This document shows positions 21,815 through 33,826 of a DNA stretch of 64,000 nucleotides, piece after piece. Source of the stretch: Stereocaulon alpinum (lineage: Eukaryota > Ascomycota > Lecanoromycetes > Lecanorales > Stereocaulaceae); NCBI GenBank assembly GCA_018257865.1, contig JAEUBA010000027.1, forward strand, positions 186,001-250,000. Direction: 5' to 3'. The notes under the pieces are model-generated. The model had not been told where the DNA came from and searched no databases. It saw only the letters and a list, made by a program, of their open reading frames with translations. The translations under genes were made by a program, and so were the position numbers. How positions within the stretch are numbered: the stretch's first letter is position 1; every line of letters begins with the position of its first letter.

Positions 21815-22755
21815 ATTATGTTGGAGGAAGGACGTTCAAAGCCTCGATTGGAAGAGGCCTTTACGAGTTTGGCGACGAGGCGGCTCATCGCTACCTAATT
21901 TTTCATGTGTATTGGAACCTTGCGGGCAAGTGTATGATGGACGGACTACGACTGTTGGTGGACTCGTACCCAAGTCAAACGATGTTGGAACACTTGGCAC
22001 TTCTTGTGTGTGTGGGATGGAACCTTGCTGGTCGAGTGTTCAGAGCAACCACGGCCGATGGCGTTCTTGACAGGAAGGAGCGAGTGTTGGAGCTTCATGC
22101 TTGTCAGAACACGATCATGCATCCTTGTACATCAAGTGGAAGGGCTTCAGAGCAATCGTTGTCATGCGACTGTATTTTTATTCTAGGGCTATGTTCATGC
22201 TACCTTATCCTCTCTCCACCTCCACCATGGTGACGCTGATTGAATGCTTGAAATAGATTGAGATGCTGACTGTCGTATCTTGACCTTTCTTCACTGTAAT
22301 GACGCTGTTGAAACTTTGGAAAGGGTTGAGAAGTTAATACTGCCGAATTCTATCGTCTCTAGTGCATACGTGCGAAAACCCACCCTTTGAAGGACTCCCG
22401 TCCGTACTTCCCTAACGCCGATAAAAAGATTAAGACTTGAAAGAACGCAAGATAAGAGCTGAGATGCCGACGACCAGTCGATCGTTTTATCATATTCTCC
22501 GTCATGTATTGCGTGTGAAATAATCCTCCCTCCCTGACGCCGTTTGAACATGAATGTATGAAAGAAAGAATGAACGAAAGAAATTGAGGTTGTTGACTGT
22601 CGTGTTTTTATCCCCTTGAACGCCTGATGAATAAGCCTTCTGTCATCCTCCCTCGCTTGCCGACGCTGATTGACTGCAGGGACGAAAGAAAGAAAGGCAA
22701 GTGAGGAAAGAAAAGAGTTGAGAGTGCACACCCTCGTCTCGCAGGTCCCATCCAT
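21815..22755. other. Convergent intergenic region
   Basis: 3' sides of the RS-rich gene and the DUF7918 gene. Contains GAAAG-rich tracts near 22558-22580 and 22680-22715; no supported gene. Confidence 0.6.
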
Positions 22756-25700
22756 CTACCACCCCCCTGCTCCTCCTCCGCCGCCGTTGTCGTTGTCGTT
22801 CCAGTCGTTTTCGCCTTTCTTCTTATTGCCGGCGTTGTGGTTGGTGGTGGTGTTGTTGCCCTTGGTTCCCTTCGAAGCGGTGGCAGTGTCATTGCCTTTG
22901 GTTCCACCTTTGCTTCCTCTGTTGGTGTTCGTGTTGGCGTTGGTGTTGGTAGTGGGGTTAGTGTTGCCCTTCCCCTTCTTGTTTTTCTTACCTTTTCCTT
23001 GGGTATTCCAGCCGCTGTTGTCATTTTCATTTCCACCGGTGTCTCCAGCATTGGCATTCTCCGCCTCCTTCTCCTTGCCCTTTCCTTTTCCCTTCCCTTT
23101 GCTATCCCCGTCGCCCTTGTCACTGGCATTCCCCCCCGTCCCTCCCCCGTCATCATCCTTCTCAGCCCACTCCTCATCCCCACCACCATCCCCCCCCGTA
23201 CCCTCCAACCACCCCGTCACAACCTCATCATCATCCTCAGCACTAGTCTCCAACCTTCTCAACCTCTCATCCAGCTTCTCCAGGTCAGGCCCGACCACCT
23301 CACCCCCCGGATTACTCTTCCACGTCCGCCTCCCACTCCCACTCTCGCTCTCCCCGGCCCCTTCCTTACTCCCACTCCCACTCCCTTCGCTCCCCAACAT
23401 CTTCTTAACTTTCATGAACTCCTCTATGATTTCCTCTTTGGTGAGAGAGGCCATACGCTGCTTTTCGTCGACTTCTGGCTCGACGATGGTAGTGCCAGTC
23501 ATACATTCCACATGTTCTCGATCTCGATAATGGAATCGAAACACGGCGTACGGTTTGGAGAAATCGTCCATGTATTTCGGGACACCGCGTCTATGTCTAT
23601 ACGTTGTTGATCGCCCTGGACGTACTTGATGCGACATGCTGGATCGTCGAGCGACTGAGGCTGGAATGCTGTAGAGTGGTTCGGAGAGGATGGAGTCGAT
23701 GATTTCGTTTGCGGCAGTGGTTACTGATTGGACTTTTTGCTCGGTGGGGGACAGGTCGGCCCAGGTTGCCCAGTAGGGCTGGGGTTGTGGAGGGGAGGTC
23801 GAGATGGAGAGGATCGGTCGAGGAAGAAGGTATTTGGGCGTTCGAGGTTTGGTGCTTGATGATGCATTTGCTTTTGGCGATTTGGAGTTAGACCTTGTGG
23901 GTGGGAGAGGAGGGGACCAGGCGCCTGGGATGGAGGGTAGTTTCGGGGACGACTTGAGTATGGATTTTGGTGTAGCGGCTTTTGGCGATGGTGTCCTCTT
24001 TGATTCGGCTCTCGCAGATGAAGCTTTCTCTGGCTTTCCCTTGCCCCAGTCGCCGACATCGAAGGCCTTTTGCTTGCCCTTCTTTGAGGCTTTCGTTTTG
24101 GCGGAGCCAGGTATTGGGCCGTTGGATTTGGGATTGTTCTTACCTGGCTTGAGAGTTGCGGGATCTTTTGCTCTTACAGTGACCTTAGACTTGTCTTTCT
24201 TGTTGGCGTTCCGTTTGTTATTGTCTTTGTTGTTGGTGTTGCCCCAGCCAGAAGTTTCCTGTTCGTTGTCACTGCCGCTATCGTTGCTATTGTTGTTGCC
24301 CCAACCGTTGCCTTGCTGATCATCATTATCGTCATTATTACCCCAGCCATCATCGTTGTCATGAGCATCATCCTTCGACGTGTCCCAAGATGTGTCGGCG
24401 CCAGTGTTGTTCCAATCGTTGTTCCAATCGTTGTTGTTATCTTGATTGTCGTCGTTGCCAGTAGTGTTCCAGTTGTCGTTGCCCCAGTTGCTGTCATCGC
24501 CGTTCTTGTTGTCATTGCCAGTGTTCCAAGTAGTATTGCCCCAGTTGTCGTCGCCATCGTTTTGGTTGTCATCATTTACGGCATTGCCCCAGTTGTTGTT
24601 GTCATTATCTCCCCAACCACCATCTTGATTCTGCTCATTCGAATCTCCCCAAGCTCCGGGCATCTGTTTTTTCTTCTGCTTCTTTTCTTTCTTGAGCTCT
24701 TTCTTCGTCTTCTGCTTGACATCAGGATCCGGCTTGGGATCACACGCTGGCGGCACCGTAGTCCCGGGATCGTTGGCAGAAGACATCTGTTTCCCATTCG
24801 CTTTTGCAATTCTCCTCGCCTCTTCTGCCTCAGCCTGCCAGTTCCTCGGTGGTGACGGCCCGCCGTTGTTGTTGATGTTGATGACAACACTTGGTGTTGC
24901 TGCACCGTTGACGCTGCTCACACTATAGCTCCCAGGACCACCACCTCTAAGATTCAAAAGTGGCGATTCCTCACGATGACCTACTAGGCTGCGAGGTTTC
25001 CGAGAACGGCCTCGACCAGGGCTGGCTAGAGGCGGACTTGTGCCCCAGTCTTTGCTGAAGGTCGCTCGCGGGTCACTACGATCTTTTTGGCTTTTGCGTT
25101 TGACTATAGGTTTGCTGGAATTGGCGGGTATGCGAACCGGATGCCATCTACCAGTAGTGGCGCGTACCATCTCGGTTTTGCCTTTCTTGGGCTCGCCCGA
25201 GGATGTAGTTGTATTCTCCGAGGATTCCCCAGCCCGATTACTGATGGGCTCCGCGTTTCGAGAGATTGAGTTGTCCCAAGCTGTGGGAGCTGGATATTTC
25301 CGAGTGTCCGAGGTGTTGTTCTTCTTCGAAGTCTTTAATGCAGTAGACTTGTCCGGAGCTTGAGTGATTGAAGATGTGGTTTTTGCATCTTCATCCCTGT
25401 CCAAAGCGCCATCAAGACCGAACATCGGTCTTTTTGGTTTTGCCTTGGATGGCTGTGAGTCTCTGTGCCTGATTCTGTACAGACCCCTCGGCAAAAGCTT
25501 GGTTTCACACCCACCACTGCCTTTGCCGCCCCGGATTCTGACAAGACCTCTAGTCTTTAAGTCGTCAGCCTTGGGCTTTGTTTTGTGAACGCACTTCGGC
25601 GTTGGAGTTGGGGGTGGCGGCGGCGAGGGTATGGGATCCGTTGCGGGTGTAGTATCAGCAGTGTCAGCCACGCCTTCGAACAGTTTTTCCGGAAAAGAGC

Positions 25701-26424
25701 CCTCAATCTCTGACTCTTCATCCGAGTTCTTGACGGACTTCGCATCGATGCTTGATCGAGGGGTACCGGGCGGCGTAGCGTTCTCATCTGGAAAGCACCT
25801 CAGTACAACGACTTCTATGATGCCAATGTATTCCCCATCATATGGAGCGCGCTGCTCAGTATCGATGTCAGAGCTCTCGACTGTAATACAAACGTCAGTG
25901 ACATTGCGGCATCGGCCGTGGCATGACTAACCAATATTCACTTTCTCGAACCTCCAGTCCTTTCCGTGGAAACTCCCATCTTCAACCTGCCTCTCTTTCT
26001 GGTTCACCTGAAAATCTACTTCTGTAAGATTCTTTGGTACACCTTCGGCCGGAATTTGCAGATTTTGCCGATTGCGATTGCATTGATAGACACCGTCCAT
26101 CTATGAGTGTTGCGTGTCAGTCGTGCTTTCATGTGTAACCGCTCGTAGGCAAGTGCATAATCCCGAGAACATGCGATACGACACGACAAAGAGACTGCAG
26201 TTCATGTGATGCGATGGCAAGGATCCACTTACGAAAACGAACATGGCCAGGCCGGGCGCAATGTATCCATTAGATGTAAGGTGTACTTCAAATGGCGTTG
26301 GAAATGATGGGACCGCGATGTACGTCTCGACATAGCCATCTGCGTACGAGGTTTGGAATTCGCCAAGAGGTACTTGGGACGAGGTCCATTCGACATGGCA
26401 GGTAAGGTGCTTGAGGGTCGGCAT
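22756..26424 (-). CDS. DUF7918-type protein with Asn/Asp/Trp-Gly repeat tract, 1161 aa
   Basis: Three exons: 26233-26424, 25932-26100 and 22756-25880, all in phase. The N-terminus (MPTLKHLTCHVEWTSSQVPL, then YVETYIAVPSFPTPFEVHL, then MDGVYQCNRNRQNLQIP and FHGKDWRFEKVNI) matches the fungal DUF7918 domain, a beta-rich N-terminal domain of unknown function. The rest is mostly disordered: proline runs, basic/Ser stretches, a tract of NWGN/GWGN units (about 24215-24660) and a Gly/Lys/Asn-rich C-terminus. A folded-looking island with WATWADLSPTEQ and RFHYRDREHVECMTGTTIVE lies between. GW/WG-rich disordered tracts can bind Argonaute in other proteins, but that is only a thought here. Introns are standard (GTAAGT..TAG, GTTAGT..CAG). 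Confidence 0.8.
24215..24660 (-). repeat. Degenerate Asn/Asp/Trp-Gly coding repeat
   Basis: About 450 bp inside the DUF7918 gene encode a chain of short imperfect units such as GDDNWGN, NTTWNTGND and DDGWGNN. Trp is placed every 6-15 residues and flanked by Gly/Asn, which is rare for Trp in disordered sequence. The DNA is correspondingly GTTGTC/GTTCCA-rich. Confidence 0.8.
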
Positions 26425-27149
26425 AGTGGATGGATGAGCCGGTCGGAGCTTGTGGTACGGTGCAATCGCTCGCGCTTTGTTTGTGATTAGCCAGAAGGTG
26501 TCCCTGGGTCTTGAAGACCTAGGGACTGCTTGTTAAGAAAGTGAGACTATTGGGAAAGAAGGTCGATGACTTGTACTGTGAGGAGAATTTGGATAGATGG
26601 TGTGCCAGTAATGGAAAAGTTGGGGGGTTGGACCTGGGGTTCATTCGAATCATATCATCACCATGTCACCGCCGTTTACCGGAACACAACGATAATGACC
26701 ACCCGTCTCCAGTTCAACACATGTTATACCCGAAGATAACCCATGACCACGTGGCTATCATAAGCATATCAACTCCGTTGCCACAGTCATGGCTGACTTG
26801 TCAATGAAGAGGGAATCCGAATCTAGAGATCTCACCACTTCCGTCAGCACTACAATTGTCAGCTACGTTTCGATGCGCCGGGTAGAAAGTCGTCAGCTTT
26901 CTGCTTGCCGTGCGACTCTGTTGGGGGCCTAATCGGCTTTGGGCTTCTCTCTCTAATTCAAGCAATAGGCATGACGGGCATCGCAGTCACAAACAAGAAC
27001 GCAACTGCGCACCCCCATAGTACGGGCACATCAGTGACATTACAATCAATCATCGGGAACGTTAATAAATTTTCACAATGACGTGAACCAACAGTTGCCA
27101 AAGACACTTATACATCATACAGCATCATATTTACCCGTCATCCTTCTAG
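26425..27149. other. Intergenic
   Basis: Promoter of the DUF7918 gene plus the 3' side of the Gln-rich gene. No gene or repeat recognised. Confidence 0.6.
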
Positions 27150-29341
27150 TCAAAGCTTCCGTTGACGTTTCATGGGCCTAGAGTCCGATGGCTCAACAGT
27201 AGGAGCTGTATGTGAAGTCGACTTCTTGATAGCATCCTGGGTAGTGGCTTGTCCAGATCCTATGGCCTTACTTTGGGGCCCTTTTGCGGCTGACTTCTGG
27301 CCATTCAATACGCCAGAGTCTCGACACGTGCCTTGTACCTGGGTCGTTCCTTCAGAAGTATCTTTGTCTGCCGCTTCGGCCTGTTGTTGGCCTTTCGGTC
27401 GCCAAGTACCGTTTCGAAGCGCACTTGGAGTCGGTGCTGGGTTTCTAGATATTGCCTGTTCCCGTGTCTGTTGTTGAGAATGTTCTTGATATGGCCCTAG
27501 AGGTTGATTCAGCCGTGAGGGCAAGATTGTATCAAGTCCTTGATGTGGGCCTTGAACGGTGTCTTGTAATGAGGAGCCATGATGACTAATTCCACCGTTA
27601 GATTGACCACGCGCCAAGCCTGGCGTTGTTACTTGAGCGCTTTCTTGAGATGGTTCTTGCGATGGGAAGTACCCTGTGATTCGTAATTCTGTTGATTCTT
27701 GAACAGGTTGCTGAGGTTGGCCGGCGCTTTGAGCTGGCTTCTGGATCGCTTGCTCCAAGTGAACAGCGCTTTGACTTAGGAGTTTTTTTCGTTCATGGTT
27801 GTGCGGAGCATTAGAATTAGGCCCTTGACCCAAGTCCTCAGCCAAATACTCACCCCAATAACGGCAGTGTACGGGACTGAACACCTGTCCAATCGATCAG
27901 CGAACTCCGACGATTCGCCACAGGAGTGACAAGAGTCCACACTTACATTCCATTCCACTATCATCTTTAAATTCTCCCTCTTCTCCATCTTATCAGTGAG
28001 TTGGTACTTTCGCGTTTGGGACCCGGCGGTGATGTTCTGCGAATGGCAAAGCTTGCATGCCATGCTGAATTTGATCACATAGTCCGCCTTGAACCTAATA
28101 CATATGCATTTGGCGAATGAAGCGGGGAATTCAATTTTGAGAATTTCTTTGAATCTCGTCCTGTAGTCAACGATATGCTGCAGCAACACTCGCATCATCA
28201 CCTCCTTGACATCAAGCGGCATCCCGGGGATCCACTCGAACCCCGGTTGAGCAGGTTGCTGAGGTTGTCGCAGTGCAACCTGCTGCTGCTGCTTTCCCGC
28301 CTGGTGTGGATAAGTCTGTCCGCGCATCTGGTTGGACATACTTAAATGATTTTGCGGCGGCTGCTGCTGCTGCTGATGTTCTCCCACCTGGTGTGGATAA
28401 GTCTGTCCGGGCATCTGGTTAGACATATCTAAGTGATTTTGCGGCGGCGGCTGCTGCTGCTGATGTTCTCCCACCTGGTGTGGATAAGTCTGTCCGGGCA
28501 TCTGGTTGGGCATATTTGAGTAATTTTGCGGTTCGAGAAACGTCTGAGGTTGGCTGCCATAAGCCATTGGCTGCGTCGGGTCAAAACCATTCATGTTGCT
28601 GTTGAACTGAGGATAATTTTGCCCTCCATTGACGTTAGGCCCTTGCATCATGTTCGACGCCTGATATGGATTATTACTGGGCATGTATTCCATCTGGGGT
28701 TGTTCGTTGCTGGGGCCATTGAACCGAGGATAGGCTCGTTTATCGTTAAAATAAGCTGGCAGCATCGTCTCCTGGGGCAATGGTCCATACAACTGTCCAT
28801 GACCAGGTTGTTGCATCTGGAGCGAACCTGGCACCGGTAACTGTGATTCAGGAAATTGCTGACCATGTGGATGGGCAGGATGCTGCATGTTTGTGGGTAT
28901 AGCGAACGGTTGCGACCTAGAATGTCCTGGGGTTGTTCGTGTGGGCCCATGGCTGCCATGCGGCTGTGGCGTATATGGCTGAGAAACCCTGGAGTCCACC
29001 GTACGCGCAGTCGTTGGTGTCTGGGCAACGAACGTACAACTATTCGAGGTATCCGCAAATGTGACACTCTGTGCAAGAAGCGTGGACGTCGATCCCGGTT
29101 GGAAATTGGGATTATTGGCAGCCATAGGCGAGGACGCGGGTACCAGTGTCTGTGCAGTGAGTGTAGAAGGACTGACAGTATCTGGGCCCCCTTCGCTTTC
29201 AACCAGGTTTGGGGGTGCAGTATCAATTTGTGGAATATCATTGATAGAGCGAGTATACTCATGAAACCACTGGTCCTCCGAAGTGAACAGCTGCATATCC
29301 GAGTCACTTATTGTATTGGCAGCAGTCGGGTCGTCGGCCAT
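27150..29341 (-). CDS. Gln/Pro/Asn-rich protein with tandem 29-aa repeats, 709 aa
   Basis: Exon 1 (27947-29341, 465 codons) and exon 2 (27150-27884) are joined by a standard intron (GTAAGT..CAG), giving EWN|VFSPVHCRYWGEYLAED. The N-terminal two thirds is Gln/Asn/Pro/Met-rich with an exact-period repeat around MPGQTYPHQVGEHQQQQ. A compact central domain follows (FEWIPGMPLDVKEVMMRVLL, then VDYRTRFKEILKIEF, MACKLCHSQN, VHCRYWGEY), with Cys/His residues that could hold a metal. The C-terminus is again Gln/Pro/Ser-rich and ends in RPMKRQRK, a nuclear-localisation-like signal. Family not recognised. Composition and NLS suggest a nuclear regulator, perhaps prion-like. Medium confidence in the gene, low in function. 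Confidence 0.7.
28283..28535 (-). repeat. Tandem 87-bp (29-codon) repeat, three copies
   Basis: The block containing CCTGGTGTGGATAAGTCTGT begins at 28300, 28387 and 28474, exactly 87 bp apart each time, so the unit preserves frame. Copies differ by a few substitutions and by the length of the CTG (Gln) run that links them. Confidence 0.9.
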
Positions 29342-30038
29342 TGCTGTAAGACCAAGGCCTAGGGTGCTCGCAGCGGGTGTGCAATCTGTAGCCTCCTTTC
29401 CAGCGGTCGAAGGTGGAGTTTCCCTATGACCGTAGAGGTTGTAGGCCTGTCCCGGATCAATATAATTACTGATTTTAGGAACAAGATCTCGTACGCAATC
29501 TCTAACCGGGTCCCAGGCACGTAGACACTTTGGTTGATACTGTTTTGTCGAGCAGTTAGAGATGCAGCGGCCAGTAGTAGCTGAGAGTGTGACAGGACTT
29601 GGGAGTAAGATTGCGAGTTATCAGACGGAGAGATGGAGAGCACAAAAGATGAAATGCGAAATATTAGTACGTAGACAAAAAACTTCATCGTGGGCTTCTG
29701 GAGACTGACCAGCATTGCGTATTTTGAGAGGGTTTGTCGTTCATAAGAGCATATGAGAGGGAGTAAAAAGGCTTGTCCGCGCAAGATGCGCATATGAATA
29801 TGAAGGGACGAGTGTTTTCCCTGTAGCTTCTGCAAGGCTGCTAATACAAAATGTAAAGATTATTTATTGTATATCAAGAAGTTCCTTAAGCTGTTCCAAT
29901 GGTCGGAATCTTCGTAACTATAGTTAAAAGATATTAGCTTTGTAAAGACGCCTCGCGGTTTCCTCTTGTGCACTTCCCTAGCTGGGACACGGCGACATTG
30001 CTAATGCCCTTGGATTGACGCAGATGGAAAAGAGCCAC
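29342..30038. other. Intergenic
   Basis: Promoter side of the Gln-rich gene. An open minus frame at 29359-29835 has no family resemblance and may be leader sequence. Nothing else seen. Confidence 0.55.
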
Positions 30039-30799
30039 TTACATGTACTTCATACTGCTCCTTAAGCTCGGTTGTATGGTATCTGGATACCACCTGAAAA
30101 GCCACATAACCATCGCCCAGCTCAAACTTGCAAAAACGGGCCATGCATTTCGCTGGACCTTCTCCCGCATTTCCCACCCCAAGCCGACACCTCCCTCGGT
30201 CCTCTTCTGTATCGACAGCTTCGCCAGCGCAAGCGCCACTCTTGCAAATACGTATATGACGATCTGCTGGTTGACGCTGCTTTGTATACCGCGGCCAAAG
30301 ACGAGGTATCCGCCTGTAAGACCAGCGAGGAAAGTATGGAAGGATTCTTCTTTGCCAGAGGGAGAGGCGCGGCGAAGGAGAATCATGGTTGATTTATATG
30401 CTACGGCGAATTTGGCGAGATTTCTAGCGTGCGTACGGGTCGCTTTGAAGATGAGGGCGAGCTTCTCACGGAGGCTGGCCGTATGTGAGGACTGGAATGG
30501 ATGTCATAGGGAGTATATACGTACGGGCCTGAGCGGAAGAGGAAGACCATGCTGAGGATATGTTAGTAAGACTGTCGTTGACGTTGGGTTAATCTCGGTA
30601 TCGGGGGACTTACACGAGGGCGTGGGGAAAGCGAACTTTGGCACCGTAGACTGCGCCATTGCGGGCTGCTTTGATGAGAGCAAGATAATCCGCATACTGA
30701 GGATCGAGAATGATGCTGTTAACGGTATCCTGCCAAGTGTCAGTACTGGAGAGCCCTGCTGATTGTGGAGATAGGTTGGCAGACTCTAATGTTGTCCAT
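30039..30799 (-). CDS. Peroxisomal membrane protein 4 homologue (PXMP4/PMP24, Tim17-like fold)
   Basis: Four exons (30785-30799, 30614-30729, 30525-30551, 30039-30474) give 197 aa in phase. The product contains NSIILDPQYADYLALIKAAR, NGAVYGAKVRFPHALVMVF, LREKLALIFKATRTHARNLA, FLAGLTGGYLVFGRG and SVNQQIVIYVFARVALALAK, all diagnostic of the PXMP4 branch of the Tim17/22 superfamily. It is an integral peroxisomal membrane protein with Gly-rich transmembrane helices; its role in other organisms is not settled. Exon 1 is only five codons (MDNIR) and its donor, GTCTGC, is weak, so the very start is the least certain part. Introns 2 and 3 are standard (GTAAGT..CTAAC..CAG and GTACGT..CAG). Confidence 0.88.
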
Positions 30800-31939
30800 G
30801 TTGGCCTAAATTAGGGAATAGCGCGCGCGGCGCAGGGTACTGACTGTTGGATTGAATGGGGTCTACGAATCATCTCTCGCGTCTAGAAGCAATATGCAAT
30901 ACAGTGTCGGGGAAGAGAACAATGGACCTGCAGTGTAGTGTAGTGGATCGTGGCTCAAAGCATATTACAACAACCTCGGCAAGCCATGTACGTCGTCCCG
31001 CTACTCCGAAACAATGGCAATAATACGCCAATATGGAGCGTCGCTATGGTCTAGCTGCCTTCGCCGGTTCGACATATCTGCCTAGGTTGTGCATAGAGAA
31101 TTAGTCCGGCTGAAAGTGGTGGGTTTGAACCAGCAGGTTTATGGACTCCAGCATTCATCTTCATTAGGAAGCTTCATACAAGTTGGGCCAAAGTCTGTGT
31201 TGTTATTGTACTCTTGGAAGATTTACTAAGCCTCCATGCCGCCAGGCTCAAGGAATGTTGAACCAGATGTTCGTCCTACATATGCAACTTAGAGGGTAGC
31301 ATCTACGATGTGTAGCTCTGGTCATATCATTGGGACTGAAACCGTCAGCAGGAAAGATTAGCGAGAAGTTTGCTTCAGGAGCTTAGGAGCCCTTATATCG
31401 ATGAGAAGTGACGCTGAATCATGGTTAGCTGATATAACAGGATCTTCCAAAGTGTAATCGCAGGCTTCTGAGACTGCTCCAGGTCGGCTCAAAGACACAG
31501 CCATCAATGTCTGATTACATTTCAGCTTTAGGACCCATATGAGGCTGAGGAACGATGCACGAAACCATTCACTGCCTCAAATCGATTTTGAATTCGGGGA
31601 CTCCTGACGCACAACTCGTGAATACAATAGAGTCTACGCTCATAGCTCTGTCGGTTCTTTACTCACCCAGTTTCAACTTACCCTGAAATACTAGAGCTCT
31701 TACTTCCATTATCTAATGTTTGACTCGTGCCCGGCTTTACACTTACCCTAGAACAGTGCTCTCCTTATTCAAGATACTCCCGAATTCAATCAATGCTGCA
31801 GTCAGACACCCATCCAAATCCTACACAACAGTCGCCTAGTCGCTATCATTATGCATGGTCTTTCTTTCTCAGAACACATGTCAGCAGGAGCCAGGATCAT
31901 ATCCTCCCTCCTAGCGCTAACAGGCACCCATCTACAGCC
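30800..31939. other. Intergenic, 1.1 kb
   Basis: Between the PXMP4-like gene and the TPP carrier. No gene, tRNA or repeat that I could support; a GCGCGCGCGG run lies at about 30821-30831. Confidence 0.55.
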
Positions 31940-33060
31940 TCAACCATCAACACCATTCCCCTCCCATTCCTTCATGACTTTAAGCGCCCTCTCATACGTC
32001 CACATTGTAATCGCACTAGCCGGCGCTGATTTTACCAACCCCACACTCAAGCCCCTATATAATCCTCTCCATCCCTCTCGCTTCACGATACTTCTCCCAG
32101 TCCTCCAAATACCCTTTCCATATACGGGAATTTTGCCCCCAGCATATCGAGTCAGCGTCGGGCCCTGGACTTGCAATCGCTTCCGTATCAGATCCAATGG
32201 AAACACCCCAGTTTTAGCCATCACACTAGCCAGTACACCTGCCGTAGCATCGCCGGACCCGAATGGCAGAGACAGCGTTGCTAGAAGTGGACGAAGCGTC
32301 TCGTAAGCACTGAAGAAGAGCCCCATATAAGGCACGACCTGCGCTACTCCGGCTCCTAGTCCTTGGAAGAAGCCTCGTACACCCTCATCGCGCCATATGT
32401 CTCTGATGCTGCCTCTTAAGCTCGCATAGATCCTATCGGGTCCCTGGGCAGCAAAACGAGTACGGAGAAGGTCAAGAGGATATGTTAGCGTAGTCGCTGA
32501 GGCTCCTGCTACGGCACCAGAGATGAAGGCTTCAGCACCGTTTGGAAGGTTGGATGATTTGAGGCATTGATTGGTAAAGCGGTAGGCGGAGAACTGGGCG
32601 GCGCCGTAGCTTATGTAGAGGAATTCGGCAGAGATGTTGCCTTTCCAGAAGGCCTGCAGGTTTGGTATCAGCAGGAGATACAACAGTCATGCGGAACAGT
32701 GATGGCGTACCGGTATACCTTCATGACGTAGTATGTGCTTGAGTGTTTCGACCGTGCTATATCGCGTTTTCCAGCTAGGTGGCCGGGAAAGTGGGTCGAC
32801 GAGCGAATGGATCTGGAGCTGAAGACGGATTTTGAGCACGTCGAGGGGAGCTATGCAAAATCTTCACACTATCAGTATAGATTCATAGCTATCAGGCCAG
32901 GTAGCCATGTCTATACCTTGAGACCAGGCCTGCAATAGCGCCAGCTGCTACCACTTGCAATTTCGAGCCCTGAGAAAGTATGTAAGCTCCATGCCCAATT
33001 GACGTTCAGATCTTCCATGATTATTACCTCATCCTTGAGATGCTCTCCACCTCCAGACAT
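31940..33060 (-). CDS. TPC1: Mitochondrial thiamine pyrophosphate carrier
   Basis: Inner-membrane solute carrier importing thiamine pyrophosphate (family knowledge). Four exons: 33028-33060 (MSGGGEHLKDE), 32917-32969, 32711-32861 and 31940-32653, together 316 aa. The three carrier repeats each show their Px[DE]xx[RK] signature: APLDVLKIRLQLQ, YPLDLLRTRFAAQ and FPLDLIRKRLQVQ. Each is followed by the G-rich second helix element (IWRDEGVRGFFQGLGAGVAQ, IVKREGWRGLYRGLSVGLVK). MSGGGEHLKDE and the length match fungal Tpc1. The acceptor of intron 2 is AAG rather than the later TAG, because only that restores SRFCIAPLDV. Confidence 0.92.
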
Positions 33061-33826
33061 CCACCCATGCACTCTCAAGTGCCTGTTACCATCAAATCGA
33101 CAACTTGTTATGACGCTGCTTGTTGGCTTTGACAGCTTGAACCAAGGAAGGTCGACCGAGACCGTTGCGTCTAGAAACATCGCTAATCGCGCTGAGTAAT
33201 CGCATGCTTACGTAATATAATCATATCTTGACCTCCCGGTTTTTCACAAATTAAATGCTGCATCACTACTCAACAGACTAGTCCATAGCTAGCGCTGGTA
33301 GGGCCAATGTCACGTGAATGCCGGTATAGTGTTCGCATTGTGACCCTCTCCACAGCGGCATCTTCTATCCGACTTCCGCCATACAGGGAATGGCCAACTC
33401 GGCGTATCCTGCTAAGCTCTTGGCAGCGTTGCGCCAATGAAGCTATTCAAAGATCTCGCTTTGTTGCCTTCAAGCGGTGTGAGAGTTGTATGAGATTAGC
33501 AGGGTATCTGCCCGAGATGTCCTGACCCTGCAAACAGTATCTGGACTCGGAGGGCTGTCCCTTGCTAGTCTCCGTCGAGCTGTGATACCGCTTTGATGCG
33601 ATATCTTGAAAGGGTTCATCGGCTCTAAGCTGCCAAGAATCCAGCAGGGGGCCGCTCGACGTGACATGGTATACGTAGTAGTATAGATGCATGGTTTGTG
33701 GATCCTATGAGTTATCTTGTCTCATATGAGAAGCTATTGCCCCTGGGGTAGCTCGACTAGAAGACTTTGTGGTCCACATGAGCATCACCGTTTAAGGTCG
33801 AATACGCTTCTCACAATCAGTAAGGA
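33061..33826. other. Intergenic
   Basis: Divergent promoter space between TPC1 and the methyltransferase. No gene recognised. Confidence 0.6.

Noticed and set aside
22670..23610. Long plus-strand frames rich in Pro/Leu/Val
   Set aside because: They are the antisense of the low-complexity C-terminus of the DUF7918 gene, which has homology and good introns.
24313..24855. 180-codon Val/Ile-rich frame resembling a membrane protein
   Set aside because: Antisense of the Asn/Asp codons (GTT/ATC complements) in the DUF7918 repeat tract.
28526..29362. Basic and Trp-rich plus-strand frames
   Set aside because: Antisense of the Gln-rich gene; no independent support.
29359..29835. 158-codon minus-strand frame
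   Set aside because: No start context or family; lies in the promoter of the Gln-rich gene.
31081..31150. GGTTTGAACC, similar to a tRNA T-loop
   Set aside because: No A-box, acceptor stem or anticodon arm at a suitable distance.
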